Positions 33,310 to 43,331 of a DNA stretch of 64,000 nt are shown here, one piece after another. The notes below the pieces were generated by a model that made no database searches, had not been told where the DNA came from, and worked only from the letters and a program-made list of their open reading frames with translations. Each line of letters begins with the position of its first letter. Position 1 is the first letter of the stretch. Made by a program: the position numbers and the translations under genes. The stretch is from Nigrospora sphaerica. Its lineage: Eukaryota > Ascomycota > Sordariomycetes > Amphisphaeriales > Apiosporaceae. The stretch covers positions 1,054,001-1,118,000 of the forward strand of contig JAGVVL010000018.1 of the NCBI GenBank assembly GCA_018287875.1, in the 5' to 3' direction.

Positions 33310-33791
33310 TGTCATCGCCGCCGCCGCGGCTGGACCTCGCGACCGACTGGAAGCTGTGCACTACGCTGCTGGGGCCGGCGACGCTCTTCATCCCGGCGCG
33401 ACACCAGGCGGTGGCGCGGGCGCGGCAGCGGCGGGCGCGGCGGGCGGCGGCGGCGGCGGCCCACGGGCACCCCTGCACGTCGCTGCGGTGCGAGGGCTGC
33501 GCGACGGGGGCGGCAACGGTGCGGCGCGCCCTCGCCGCCCGCCTCGCGCCCCTCGGCGCCGCCCGCGCCGCCGCCGGCCAGTGCGTCTTCTTCCGCATCG
33601 GCCCCGACCGCGGCGCCGTCCACTCGGAGCCGCCCATGGGCCCCGGCGCCGCCGCCGCCGGCCGCGTCTTCGTCAACGTCGTCCCCGGCCGCCGCGACGA
33701 GCTCGCCGCCCTCACGCGCCGCTGGGGCATGGAGTTCCCCCGCGCCTGGTGGACCGCCCCGCGCCTGGGCCGCACGTACGGCGGCGCGTGA
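32862..33791 (+). CDS. Unrecognised protein with possible 2OG/Fe(II)-oxygenase-like His/Asp pattern
   Basis: A single exon of 309 codons from the ATG at 32862 (AGCCATGAAC context); an ATG at 32772 is an alternative. The domain seems to begin at HDASWSYSGPLLQP. It includes LLPFLEFVNAFIAASGLDHYWLTIRATTPTG, then ARWHTDDMFF (His-x-Asp-like), then LCTTLLGPATLFIPA, then CVFFRIGPDRGAVHSEPPMG and RVFVNVVPG. An H-x-D, a middle beta-strand region and a later His in AVHSEPP fit the order of metal ligands in 2-oxoglutarate oxygenases, but this is a pattern reading, not a family hit. An inserted run of about 12 Ser comes from a TCG microsatellite at 33273-33309, and the 3' third has extreme GC content. 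No signal peptide. The enzyme idea is inference. Confidence 0.7.
33273..33309 (+). repeat. TCG trinucleotide microsatellite (poly-Ser)
   Basis: About twelve TCG units inside the coding region at 32862-33791, translated as a serine run between two conserved-looking segments. A likely site of length variation between strains. Confidence 0.9.
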
Positions 33792-35081
33792 GCGGCGAAG
33801 AAGGGCGGCATCCGCCTTGGGTGCCTGAGGCGCTGGCGGATCGACGGAACGGAACGGGCCTGCGGGTTGATCACTCTAGGGGCTTGCAGTATCATTAGCG
33901 AAACTTTCTATTCCATTGAATAACACTCCACCGAGTTAGCAGCAGCTCGCTGCTCCCCTACTCTACCCTAACCGCAACCTACCACCACTGCTTTGTGCCT
34001 GTGTACTATCGTCAGCCCCCTCGCCTGTTCGCATGGGTCGCCCCTCGAATGACTGGTCTTGGTGCCGGGCCCCCTATCGTCTCCCTTTTCGCGCGGGCGA
34101 TCGGGGTGCCGCAACAGGGATTATTGGCAAAAGGACCCCGAATGACCCTCGGCCCGCCGGTTGCGCATCAGCGCACGCACGGCGCCCCGACCGGCCAAGG
34201 GTCATCCTGCGCGCCGAGGGGCAATTGGGGGGGGGGGGGTTGAGTGTCGGGGGCGTGCGCCGCTCCCGTGTCCTCCCGCCAACACCTCGGCGGAGAGCCA
34301 AAAAATCCCTCTCCCCTGTTCCGCCGCCTACCTCGAAAAGGGAGAAGGGGGGACTGCTACCCAGGTACCTGGTGCCTATGCAGCACCTGCACGACGGGCA
34401 TGCGCCCTTAGCGCCGGCGCGCGCCTTTGCCAAGAAAGGTGGCTGCTTACAAGTGCCGAGACGCGAGGACGGGCTCGCGGTACTTTACCCAGAAAGACAG
34501 GGAGAGCGCGCGACGCGTATTGGCTTCCACCCGTCCGCGCGCTTGGGCGATTGCGGTCCGGTGGAAAGAGGGCATAGGGGAGGGTCTCTCTTTGTGCTCG
34601 TGGGTAGCTGATTGTGTCTGAGCCGCCCTGGAAGGATGAACTGGGGAAAGCGATGGATTGGGGCGGTCGGGGGGCGCGGCCCAACGAAATGGGCGCGGCT
34701 CTCGAGGGGGTGGGATTTCAGGGACGAAGTGTCGGCTCGGGGACGTGCACCGGGGAAAGCAAAGGTCTAATGTAAATAAATGACGGGCGGCAAGGCAGAG
34801 GGTTGTGGCATCATGATTCAATTAAATTTTGCAGCTTCATATTTATTAATCAGCTTCATATTTATTGATTATATCCATCCTTCCCTTCCCGTCGGCGTGT
34901 CCACCGAAGACGGCGAAAGTCAGGGGGGAGAATATTGTGTTTGTAGTTTCCCGTATCCCACGAGGGAGCCGGGGGGGGGGTATATAGATTATAAATCAGG
35001 TCCTTTCCAGATTTGCACGTTTCTCCATATGTTCTTCGTTGCTCATTGGCTTTGGAGGGGGGGTTCGTCGCGCACTGTTGT
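33792..35081. other. Convergent intergenic region with a 13-G run
   Basis: No gene supported. It contains a 13-G homopolymer at 34227-34239 and purine-rich stretches. Overlapping open frames at 34033-34620 are unsupported. It is AT-rich near 34800-34880, close to the 3' end of the next gene. Confidence 0.4.
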
Positions 35082-35759
35082 TTACAGCAGGGCGACGAGG
35101 CCGAGGAAGCCGGCGCCGACGAGGACGCTGGCAACGACGCCGCTGTGGCCGGCGGCGGCGGGGACGGGCGCCGTCTGCTGGGGAGCGCTGCCGGTAGGGG
35201 AGGCGGCGGAGCCGGAGGGGGCGCTGGCGCCGGTGGTGGTGGCGGCGGGGGTAGCCGAAGGCACGAGGCCCGTGAGGCTGGCGGTGGCGCTGGCCAGGAC
35301 GGACGAGCAGGCCGGGTCCTTGGTAACCTGGTCGACGAGGCTGCTGGCGCTCTGGACGTACTCGTTGGTCGAGCAGCTCGAGATGACCGACTCCACGGCC
35401 GACGACTGCTTGTTCAGCCAGGCCACGAGCGTCGTCTCGTAGGCGGCGCTGGCCGACGTCAGCGAGGCCGGGACGCTGGCCGCGGGCTTGCAGAGGTTCG
35501 TCAGCTCGCTGGGGTCGGTGACGTCGACGTTCCCGGCCTCGTCGGCGGCCCACTCGGCCAGCTCCTTGGGCGGCTGCGGCACCGTCGCCAGGATCTGCAT
35601 GATGTCGTTGAGGCACTCATCGCCCAAGTCAACCGCCTGGCGGGGCACCACGGCCGGCCCCAGGTGGCTCAGTGCGCCGACGGCCGGGAAGTTGATGTTG
35701 GCGGCGGCCGTCGAGACGAGGCCGGCGATGGCGGCCACGATGACCTGGTTGTTGTGCAT
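35082..35759 (-). CDS. Secreted GPI-anchored protein with four cysteines
   Basis: A single exon of 225 residues. The start is the ATG at 35759, because it opens a clear signal peptide (MHNNQVIVAAIAGLVSTAAA). The mature domain is mostly helical, with four cysteines in DECLNDIM, LTNLCKP, ISSCSTNEY and KDPACSSVL, presumably two disulfides. A Ser/Thr/Pro/Ala-rich stalk (PSATPAATTTGASAPSGSAA) follows. The C-terminus is hydrophobic (GVVASVLVGAGFLGLVALL), the usual GPI attachment signal, so the protein should sit on the plasma membrane or cell wall. It resembles fungal 'infection-structure' type GPI proteins, but no function follows. The open frame continues upstream of the ATG without support. Confidence 0.8.
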   Translation of the reverse strand: MHNNQVIVAAIAGLVSTAAANINFPAVGALSHLGPAVVPRQAVDLGDECLNDIMQILATVPQPPKELAEWAADEAGNVDVTDPSELTNLCKPAASVPASLTSASAAYETTLVAWLNKQSSAVESVISSCSTNEYVQSASSLVDQVTKDPACSSVLASATASLTGLVPSATPAATTTGASAPSGSAASPTGSAPQQTAPVPAAAGHSGVVASVLVGAGFLGLVALL

Positions 35760-37506
35760 GGTGACGGTTGGTAGGCAAAGACTGCTGGAGATTAGGGTCG
35801 CAGGGCAGACAGAAGTGCGGCCGGGATAATCGTTTAGCTGGCGAGGAGACTGACTTCGCTGACAGGCGGGTGTAGATGGCACAACGACAGGCCTGAGCTC
35901 CCACCGACTCTTATACATGCCGGCAGCGCGAGGCCCAGCCGGTAGCGAAGGGGGCACAGCACCACATAACCCCGGTTGGTCTGCATGGGGGCAAACCTGG
36001 CCCCCCTTCCATTCTAGCGCTTCTGCCTGCGCGGCCATGGGTTCTTCTTCCCGCGTTGCCGTTTCCGTCACTCCATGATGGCTCGTCTGGCCCAGCCAGG
36101 CAGCCAGGCTCCGACGGTGGGTTGCCGAGCGGGCCTCTAGTCGAGACTAGGCTCTTGGCCCGCATCCGGATTTAGTGGACCACCCTCGCCTTTGCGAGCA
36201 ACCGGATCGTGTCATGCCAGATGGAGTGGCGCCTCCCATTGGTGCTGCTGTCTCGGGACGTTTCTAGCGCCTCTGTCGGCTGGAATTGGTGGAAATGAGC
36301 CTGACTCCCTTTGTCCTGCGCCGACCCTGTCAGCCCCGAGGGTCGGGGCGGCGACCCGATGGCCCATATGACTACATCTCCAACTTCTCGCGGAAAGGGA
36401 GGGGGGTAGAGAGAGGGGGAGGGAGGGAGAGAAAGCCGCGACGGAGAAAGAGAGGCGAGAGCAGGTTGCGGCTGAACGCGAACCCAGGGCCTCAAAGGGA
36501 CAACGCCCAGGCACCGCTGCTGCTGCCGCCGCGTTAGCCACGACGAGAAAGAATTCATTCGTCTTGGTCGCCCCAGGATCTCCAGAGCATGCAAGCCAAA
36601 GCTGGCAATCTAAACATATCTAACCACTCAGCTGTTCCTGGCCAGGGGTCGCCACGAATAGAAAATGACACCATGGCCCTCGTGCATCTCGTGTCTAGGC
36701 AGCTGAGAAAGCCGCGCGCTGCCGTCTAGGCAACAGATGACTTCAGCCCCCCGACACCGCCCCATCATCCAGATCGAGTGCTCCCAGCAAGCCCTGCGCT
36801 CCGCGACTCCGAGAAGGGATCCGCCTTTCCCAGTAGTCCAGCGAAGCAGCCGGGCGGTAGGTAGTAAAGCCCGAAGGATTCAGCGGAGACGCTGGGCCCC
36901 CCCGCTATCGTCTCCCTACCAATCGATGTACGATTGATTGGTGGCCAAGGAAGGCCGCCGAGCAAAGCGACGGTCATTGCAAGTCTTGTCTGGGCCGTCA
37001 ATGGCCGCCAACGACTCGAAACCGGCTTTTGGCCCATGATCATCGCGAAAGACATGCTTCTCTCTGGCCACTGTGCTACATCCTGCCCCGTTACCCGGGA
37101 ATGTGCTGCAGCAGAAGAACATGACCACGGATGATGGAGGAAAAGCACAATCACGGGGAAAGCCCCTCACTCGTGCGTTGTCTCGTCTCACTCAGCCCCG
37201 CCGCAGGTTGTTCTGAACGAGGAGCGTCGCCCATTCCGTCACTCGGTGTGCGAGGTACAGTAAGCAACTACGCAAGGCCGAACCCACACGACTTGGCTGG
37301 GTATGGATGTGATAGTGGGTTCAGGGGTGGCATTGACGAAAAACGCCGCCGGCGCCGTGCAGCTGTGACAAGTCACCTGCCATTTCTCGGCGCTGGCTTG
37401 TGAGCATATGCGCAGCAGGTTTCATCAGGACTGCACAAGAGCGACGCGGAAAAGGGAAGGAAAAAGGGGAAAAGCGAAAGGAAGGCGCCGGGAATAGCAA
37501 AAATGA
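35760..37506. other. Intergenic region
   Basis: No gene supported; open frames are mutually overlapping and lack motifs. A purine-rich tract occurs at about 36395-36470. Confidence 0.4.
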
Positions 37507-37605
37507 CGACGCGAGCAGGACTTGAACCTGCGCTCCCGAAGGAATAAGATGTCAGAAGATAGAAGAAATTCTAGTCTTACGCAATAACCACTCTGCCATC
37601 GCGCC
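37507..37605 (-). tRNA. tRNA-Ser (anticodon AGA) with an 18-nt intron
   Basis: Minus strand. The acceptor stem GGCGCGA pairs with TCGCGTC, with discriminator G. The D-arm GCAGAGTGGTTATTGC follows. The anticodon stem TAAGA/TCTTA encloses loop C-T-A-G-A-A plus A, giving anticodon AGA (37572-37570). An intron lies at 37568-37551, directly after position 37, the canonical place. The long variable arm TTCCTTCGGGAGCGC marks a class II tRNA. The T-arm GCAGGTTCAAGTCCTGC is perfect and contains the B box. Reads serine UCU codons (and UCC/UCA through inosine). Confidence 0.92.
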
Positions 37606-40600
37606 CGATTTATGATAGTTTGACGCTTATTGGCTTTCATGTTTATGCAGCAAATGGACTTGGCGATCAGCTCATGCTCGCCCGTAAGTTCACAGCTGCA
37701 CCGGTCAGTCATTGGGTTGTCGACGAAGAGAGGCCGGCGCCTGCAGGGAGCCTCGTCAAATGGGCGCTGCCCGCGGTACACTTGGATAACACGGCAGATA
37801 TGTCAGACAGTTGTACGGAAATCTTCCGCCCGTGGTGGTGAGCTGAGACAAGCAGTCGGGGCATGTCCAGGGGGGGGTCTCGGGAACGGCACGATCGAGA
37901 CATGCTGCCTTGGTGCAATTATCCGACGTATTCCCATTCACGGACCCTACTGGTGGTGACGGGAAAAAGAAGGGACGAGAGGGTTGAACGGCAGGGGTGA
38001 CAAGAGAACAAAGAGCCCCGCGTCGATCGGATCAGGGCCTCAAGTAGCGTCGGCAAGGCCTCCGTGGCCAGGCAAGAGAAGACGACACGGCCGGGACGGA
38101 CGCGGGTCATGCAGAGCTGCAAGGCAATAGCCGGATGCTAGAAAAGCGCCGGGGCAGCACGACCTTCAAAGAATAACAGCGAGAATAGGTACGTACGTAC
38201 GCTTGTACGCCCGTATTGCTGGTAAGGCCGGAACGTGTGCCGTGAACGCACGGCGCACTGCTGTGCCTAGCGGACTGGGGTGGAATTGAGGCACCATCTG
38301 TGCGTGGGGTATCGATCCATCGCCCACCGAGACACTGGATCGGAGAAATGGCGCGGAGTCTAGACCGGGTGAGCGCGGGCTGGCGGAGCCTTTTTGGTTG
38401 CCCCTGCTCGACCTCTTTCTTACATGGATGTAGGCGTCGCGGGTGGGAGAATGACTTACGATGCTGTGTCACGGCCGAAAATCAGCTTGGAAGCTGGCAC
38501 GGATGGTGTTGCCAGGCCTAGAACCGGCCGTCGCCGCTGTCCTCTGCCTCGACTGGCCCGGACTCTCAGCTAACGCTGGGTCGTGATTCAATAAACCATA
38601 CAAGAAGAGCGGATGGCGTTCACGCTGCCACTAGGTGGATCATAGCCTTATGTCGTGCCGGGAGATCCGATCGTGAGCTCGAGTCGCTTGGGGCCTCCCC
38701 CCCCCCCACCCTCGGCTTTGTCGTCGGCGAAGTCGCGAGGTGAGCCTAGGGCCACTGATGGATCAGGCTCGCACTACATCAATCCGGCTCGCGGGGTACG
38801 GCGAGCCGTGGGCGCCATAGATGTCAGCCAGCCCTTGATGCGACGGCAGGATGCGGGAGGACAGACGGGCGGCGGTGGCGTCGCAAGGTCAATCGTATGC
38901 ACCGTATCCCCAAAACTTGGATATCGCGTTACGCCGTTGTGGTCGTTTGTTGCAAGGTGGGGGCTTAGCGAGCCCATGGCGGCGGTTGGGCAACGTCAGA
39001 GGCGACAGTTGCAGCTAGTCGATCGACGGCGGGCAGAACCGATGTGATGAAGGAGATGGGCTAAGTAAGTAAGCGGCAATGTTACTGTCAGCCCGGCAGC
39101 CGCCTCCACAAGGGCACATGTTCCCCGGTGCCCTTGTTCTCGTCCACTTAGTGACACTTGGCGATAGTGAGCGTGGGAATGACGTGATTTTGTTACGAGG
39201 GGACACGTGGGGAGGTACGATGGCGCCAGGGATGAGAGAGATCCCGGATGAGAGGGAGAGAAAGAGAAACACACAGAGGGATAGGCTGGTGGAGGGGAAG
39301 GAAGGGCAGAGGACGGATGAGGTGGCACAGGATGGGTGAATGGGATGGCTTCAGGCTGCACATGGCATGACAACCAAGGGTAGGTAATTACTTAGGCTTC
39401 CCATCTTAACCAACGGCCGGCAGGAGCTCTGGGTAGTAGAGCCATCGGGTTAGTGGTTGTACGTACCTAGTAGCCATCATAGGGCTACGAAAGCTCATAA
39501 CTTATATGTTAACAGGGCTTGAACGGGGGGAAGAGGGCACTGAGCTGAAATGGATAGCTTCAATGCTAGCCCTTCGACATGCGCGCTTAGCCTCTAGACG
39601 CTAAGCCCAGCCAAGCGGAACGGCGGGGGATCGACGCCCCCCAGCGAATGGGAAGGGGAACAGACCAACGACAAGGAGGACAGACACATAAACGTCGTAT
39701 TCCGGAGACCGGCCATCGCAAGCCCTTCCCACGAGAGAGACCTGCCTATTCGGCCCCCCGACGACACGTCCACGAACCGGTGGTGTGGTAGGAGGAGGTC
39801 TTCGTGGGAGCCCCGACGCGGGCCAGGCCGCCATGACCTCATCACCAGCCTGGACGACGGTTGCGGGCAAGCGCACGCCAATCTTGCCGCAATGCGGCGG
39901 CTTCCTGACGTCTCTCGCCACGTTCGGGCGGTAAGAACAGGGTAAGCGTCCGGGCGAACAATGGGCTGCTGTCACTTCGTGTTGCTCCTCGTTACCGTGA
40001 CGCCTGCGTTCGCATGCGCGTGCGCACGCACATGGCCGAACCCTTACGGAGGCCATGCCATGGCCAGGATCACCCTCATATCCCGCCTGGCCGTACGCCG
40101 GCCGTCTGCTCGTCCCTCAACTTGGTATGACGGGACTGGCTGCAAACCACGGCCGATCGCTGAACCCTGCCAGCCTGGCCCTGGCCTACTCACAACCTGT
40201 GCTTTGGGCGCTCCCTTGGACCCTCTCTCTCCGCCCTCGCCTTTGCCGAGGCCACGAGACACGTCCGAGCATTTTCGCTTCAGTGCTCCCAACGGCGCCC
40301 GACCTGCAGAGCGGCACTTTGTCTTTGCTGCTTCTGGCTGGGGCCACGCCGTTTTAGCCCTCCCCTACGTCGGCCCCGCCCTGCTGCCCGTCCGTCGCTC
40401 GCGCCCCTGCTCGTGGGCCTCGCCGACCCGGCGCGCAAAGCAAGGCCCTCCCGAGAGAGGGGGAGGTCCCTTCCCATCTACCGCCTCCCGCTGATCCAAC
40501 CACCTGGGGGGAGAGAGCGCTCTAGCCGGCATGACGATCGCTTATCTGTCGTGGACACATATCCATGTGCCCGCCAGCAGCCAGCGCCGTTGCACCCGTG

Positions 40601-40741
40601 GACAGAACCGACCCCCCCCCCAGCCCATCTCGTGAGACAGGCCACCAGCTGATATATGAAGCGCCAACACCCCCCTTTCCGTGCTCTTCCCGGTCTACCA
40701 TGATCCATGGTTAATTGCTACCCCGTCGCCGCCCGCCAAAC
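37606..40741. other. Long intergenic region between tRNA-Ser and tyrosinase
   Basis: About 3.1 kb with no supportable gene. It contains GTAC-type simple repeats near 38187, a 7-bp-stem hairpin (GCTTAGC..GCTAAGC) near 39587-39608, and a GC-rich segment at 39900-40700 that probably holds the tyrosinase promoter. The open frame at 39961-40494 begins with a signal-like stretch but is low-complexity with no homology. Confidence 0.4.
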
Positions 40742-41966
40742 ATGCGCTTCTCCCTCCTCGCCTGCCACGCCGCCCTGGCCGGCTCTGTTGCGGCTTCTGC
40801 CATCCCCGTCAACCGGGTCCAGTTTGTCGACCTCAGGCAGTTTGGCCGCTTCATGACCAAAACGCTCGACGAGGCCGTCTCCACTGCCCGTCGGGTCGAC
40901 ACGACCAACTTTGACTGGTCCACCATCAAGGACAGCGACACTGCCAGCTACGGCTCGAGGGCCCGCCTGTCGCACCGCCAGGAGAGCGCCTGCCCCAACC
41001 CGTCCGTCCGCGTCGAGTGGCGAAGCCTGTCCAGCAGCGACCGGACCGCCTTTGTCCAGGCCGTCAAGTGTTTGATGGACCTGCCCGCATCGGGCGACTA
41101 CAGGGACGTCGGCGCCCGCACGCGCTGGGACGACCTGGTCGCCGTGCACTACAAGATGACGGGAACCATTCACGGCGTGGCCACGTTCCTCCAGTGGCAC
41201 CGTTACTACCTCTACGTCTTCGAGGACCTACTGCGCACCGAGTGTGCCTATGAGGCCCCGCTCCCCTGGTGGGACGAGACGCTTGATGCCGGCCACTTTT
41301 CCAAGGCTCCCATGTTCACGGCCGCTTTCATGGGCTCCGCCCCCGTCGCCAGAAACGGTCGCGGCACCTGTCTGACCGATGGTGTCAGTTCCTTCCTCCT
41401 TTTCGCTCCCCCTTGCCATCATCCAGTTGCTGACTAGTCCTTCAGGAATTCGCGGGTTACCAATTGAGCGTCGGTGGTAGGCAGTGCCTCTCGAGGGGTG
41501 TGAACGAAGGGGACACGGCGAATTGCAACTCCAACTTTGTCCACACCTGCAACGCGCAAAATAACTACTCCGACATGGAGAGCTGCTCCGAGATGGGGTA
41601 TGTTGCCACCCCCCTTCACCACCTCCTCTTCCCTTGCTGGGCCACTTGAATGCTGACTTCTCCCCCAGGCCTCACGCTTTCGGACATAATGGCATGGGTG
41701 CTATCATGGCCGGCGTGCCTACCTCGCCCAACGACCCGAGCTTCTTCATGCACCACAGCTTCGTGGACCACATGTACCGGATCTGGCAGATTGCGGACCC
41801 CTCGAAGCGCCTCATGCAGATCAACGGGTGCGCCGACAGGGCCACGCCCTGCACCCCCATCAACCCCGACATCGTCCTCACGTCCCTAGGCCTCCGGCCC
41901 GATATGCGGGTCGGCGACCTGCTCGATACGACCGGCGGGCCCTTGTGCTACCGCTACGACTACTAG
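40742..41966 (+). CDS. Secreted tyrosinase (type 3 dicopper monophenol/diphenol oxidase)
   Basis: Oxidises phenols and catechols to quinones (family knowledge). Three exons, 40742-41383, 41446-41597 and 41669-41966, give 363 residues; intron 1 uses donor GTCAGT and intron 2 GTATGT. A signal peptide is present (MRFSLLACHAALAGSVAASA). The CuA histidines are His136, His144 and His153 (AVHYKM, TIHGVATF, QWHRYYLYVFED). The CuB histidines are His267 and His271 (PHAFGHNGMG) and His294 (DPSFFMHHSFVDHMYRIW). The placeholder-like NDPSFF motif precedes the last ligand. Several cysteine pairs occur between the sites (GRGTC, RQCLS, NCNSNFVHTC). It lacks the C-terminal lid domain of intracellular melanin-type tyrosinases, matching the short secreted fungal class. 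Role in melanin, toxin-phenol removal or host-phenol oxidation is open. Confidence 0.94.
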
Positions 41967-43331
41967 AAGGCCGAGTCATAGATTCGTCTGCGCCCCTCCC
42001 AGTCCTTTGGCGAACGGATATCGGGCACTGTCTTGTTTTTTCCCTATATATTCCCCTGTCTTCTAGTCCGGAGTTGGGTGGCAACTGTCATTACTTTGGT
42101 CGCACATTCGCCGTGCGGCCTTGCGGATACCCATGAACCCAATAGCTCAGTAGCGCGTACGTGTTCAACGCATAGTGTATTTTGTATCTGCCAACATCAC
42201 GGGACTGGCTCTCGTTTGCCTGGTTCGTGTCGTGTTGTAAGAAAACTGTGATTAAGACACAGTTCTGATGATAACTACATCCTTCGAGCTGTGAATCAAG
42301 TTTTCTGAAATATTGTTCGTCACTATCGAATTGTACTTGATCACAATAATGCCACTGCTAAGTCACGTAGGCTACGACGTAGTAGAGAGGTTCGGCTGAA
42401 TAGTGAAGATCTTGTCTTCTCTTTCGTCAAACGGTACGCCATGATAGTCCGCCGTTGCCGAGAACTTGGGGGAGATACCGGGCTTTTTATTCATAAACAG
42501 TTTCGGGCTTCTCGTCCTGGGAAACAACACCGGCTCCCGTGCGTGCGGGCCCGTCGACGGCTTCTCTGCGGGGCCTCGGGTTTCCCCCCTCCCCCCGGGC
42601 CCTAGGACCCGACCAGCACACGGCGTGCCGGCGGGGACGAGCAGCTCGGCGACGCACCGCCGCGCGAAAGCGGCGACGCTTCCCGTAGGCGGGGAACGGG
42701 ACGCGGGGCGGCCCCCGTACGAGGGGGCACGGGAAGATCAGCGCTGGCGTACGAGAGACGAGACGGGGAGCGGTCGGGTCCTTTCCTTGGCCCATCTCCC
42801 CACCTCCCCGGGTGGCCCTCGACGCCTTGCGTTTTCCCCGGCATCTCCATTTTCGTTTCGAACGGGCCCCCGCTCGGGGAGGGCGACGAGGACGACCGGG
42901 TGCCAAGCCTTCGACCGACACCATGCCCCTCCCCACGCCTGTCGCGCATTGGCCGAGGAATCGCGAAGCGGGCCAGGTATACAAGGTGGAATAGAGTATA
43001 GGATACACAAGATCTAGATAACAGAGGGGGGGTAGGGCACATGAGCATCGTAGGAGAGAAAGACAAAAGAGAAGGGACAATTTACATCGTTTCTTATGTG
43101 CTGCGTCGTGTACGTCGTTAAAAAGAAATAGAAAGCCGTGACCTGCCTCGTCTCGCTTTACGCCCGCGCCCAAAGAAAACACCCTCCGTACCGCGACATA
43201 ATTCTAACAAAACCGGTGACGGTGAAAACGTTGATACAGTGGAGGTGGTGGGTAGCCACGGTCCTAAGACGGCCCGTGCAGCGGGACAGTTGGAAAAGGG
43301 GGAGGAAGAAAAATGTCCAGGGAGGGTTCTT
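41967..43331. other. Convergent intergenic region
   Basis: No gene supported. The segment from 42080 to 42500 is AT-rich; 42500-42950 is GC-rich, but open frames on both strands overlap without motifs. Confidence 0.4.

Noticed and set aside
39500..39625. tRNA-like stretch on the minus strand (GGGCTTAG, a D-arm-like hairpin, TGTCGAA)
   Set aside because: No matching anticodon stem or proper T-stem could be paired; only the GCTTAGC/GCTAAGC hairpin is solid. A covariance-model scan would decide.
39961..40494. Signal-peptide-like 177-codon frame
   Set aside because: Low-complexity Pro/Arg-rich continuation, no motif, lies in the tyrosinase promoter region.
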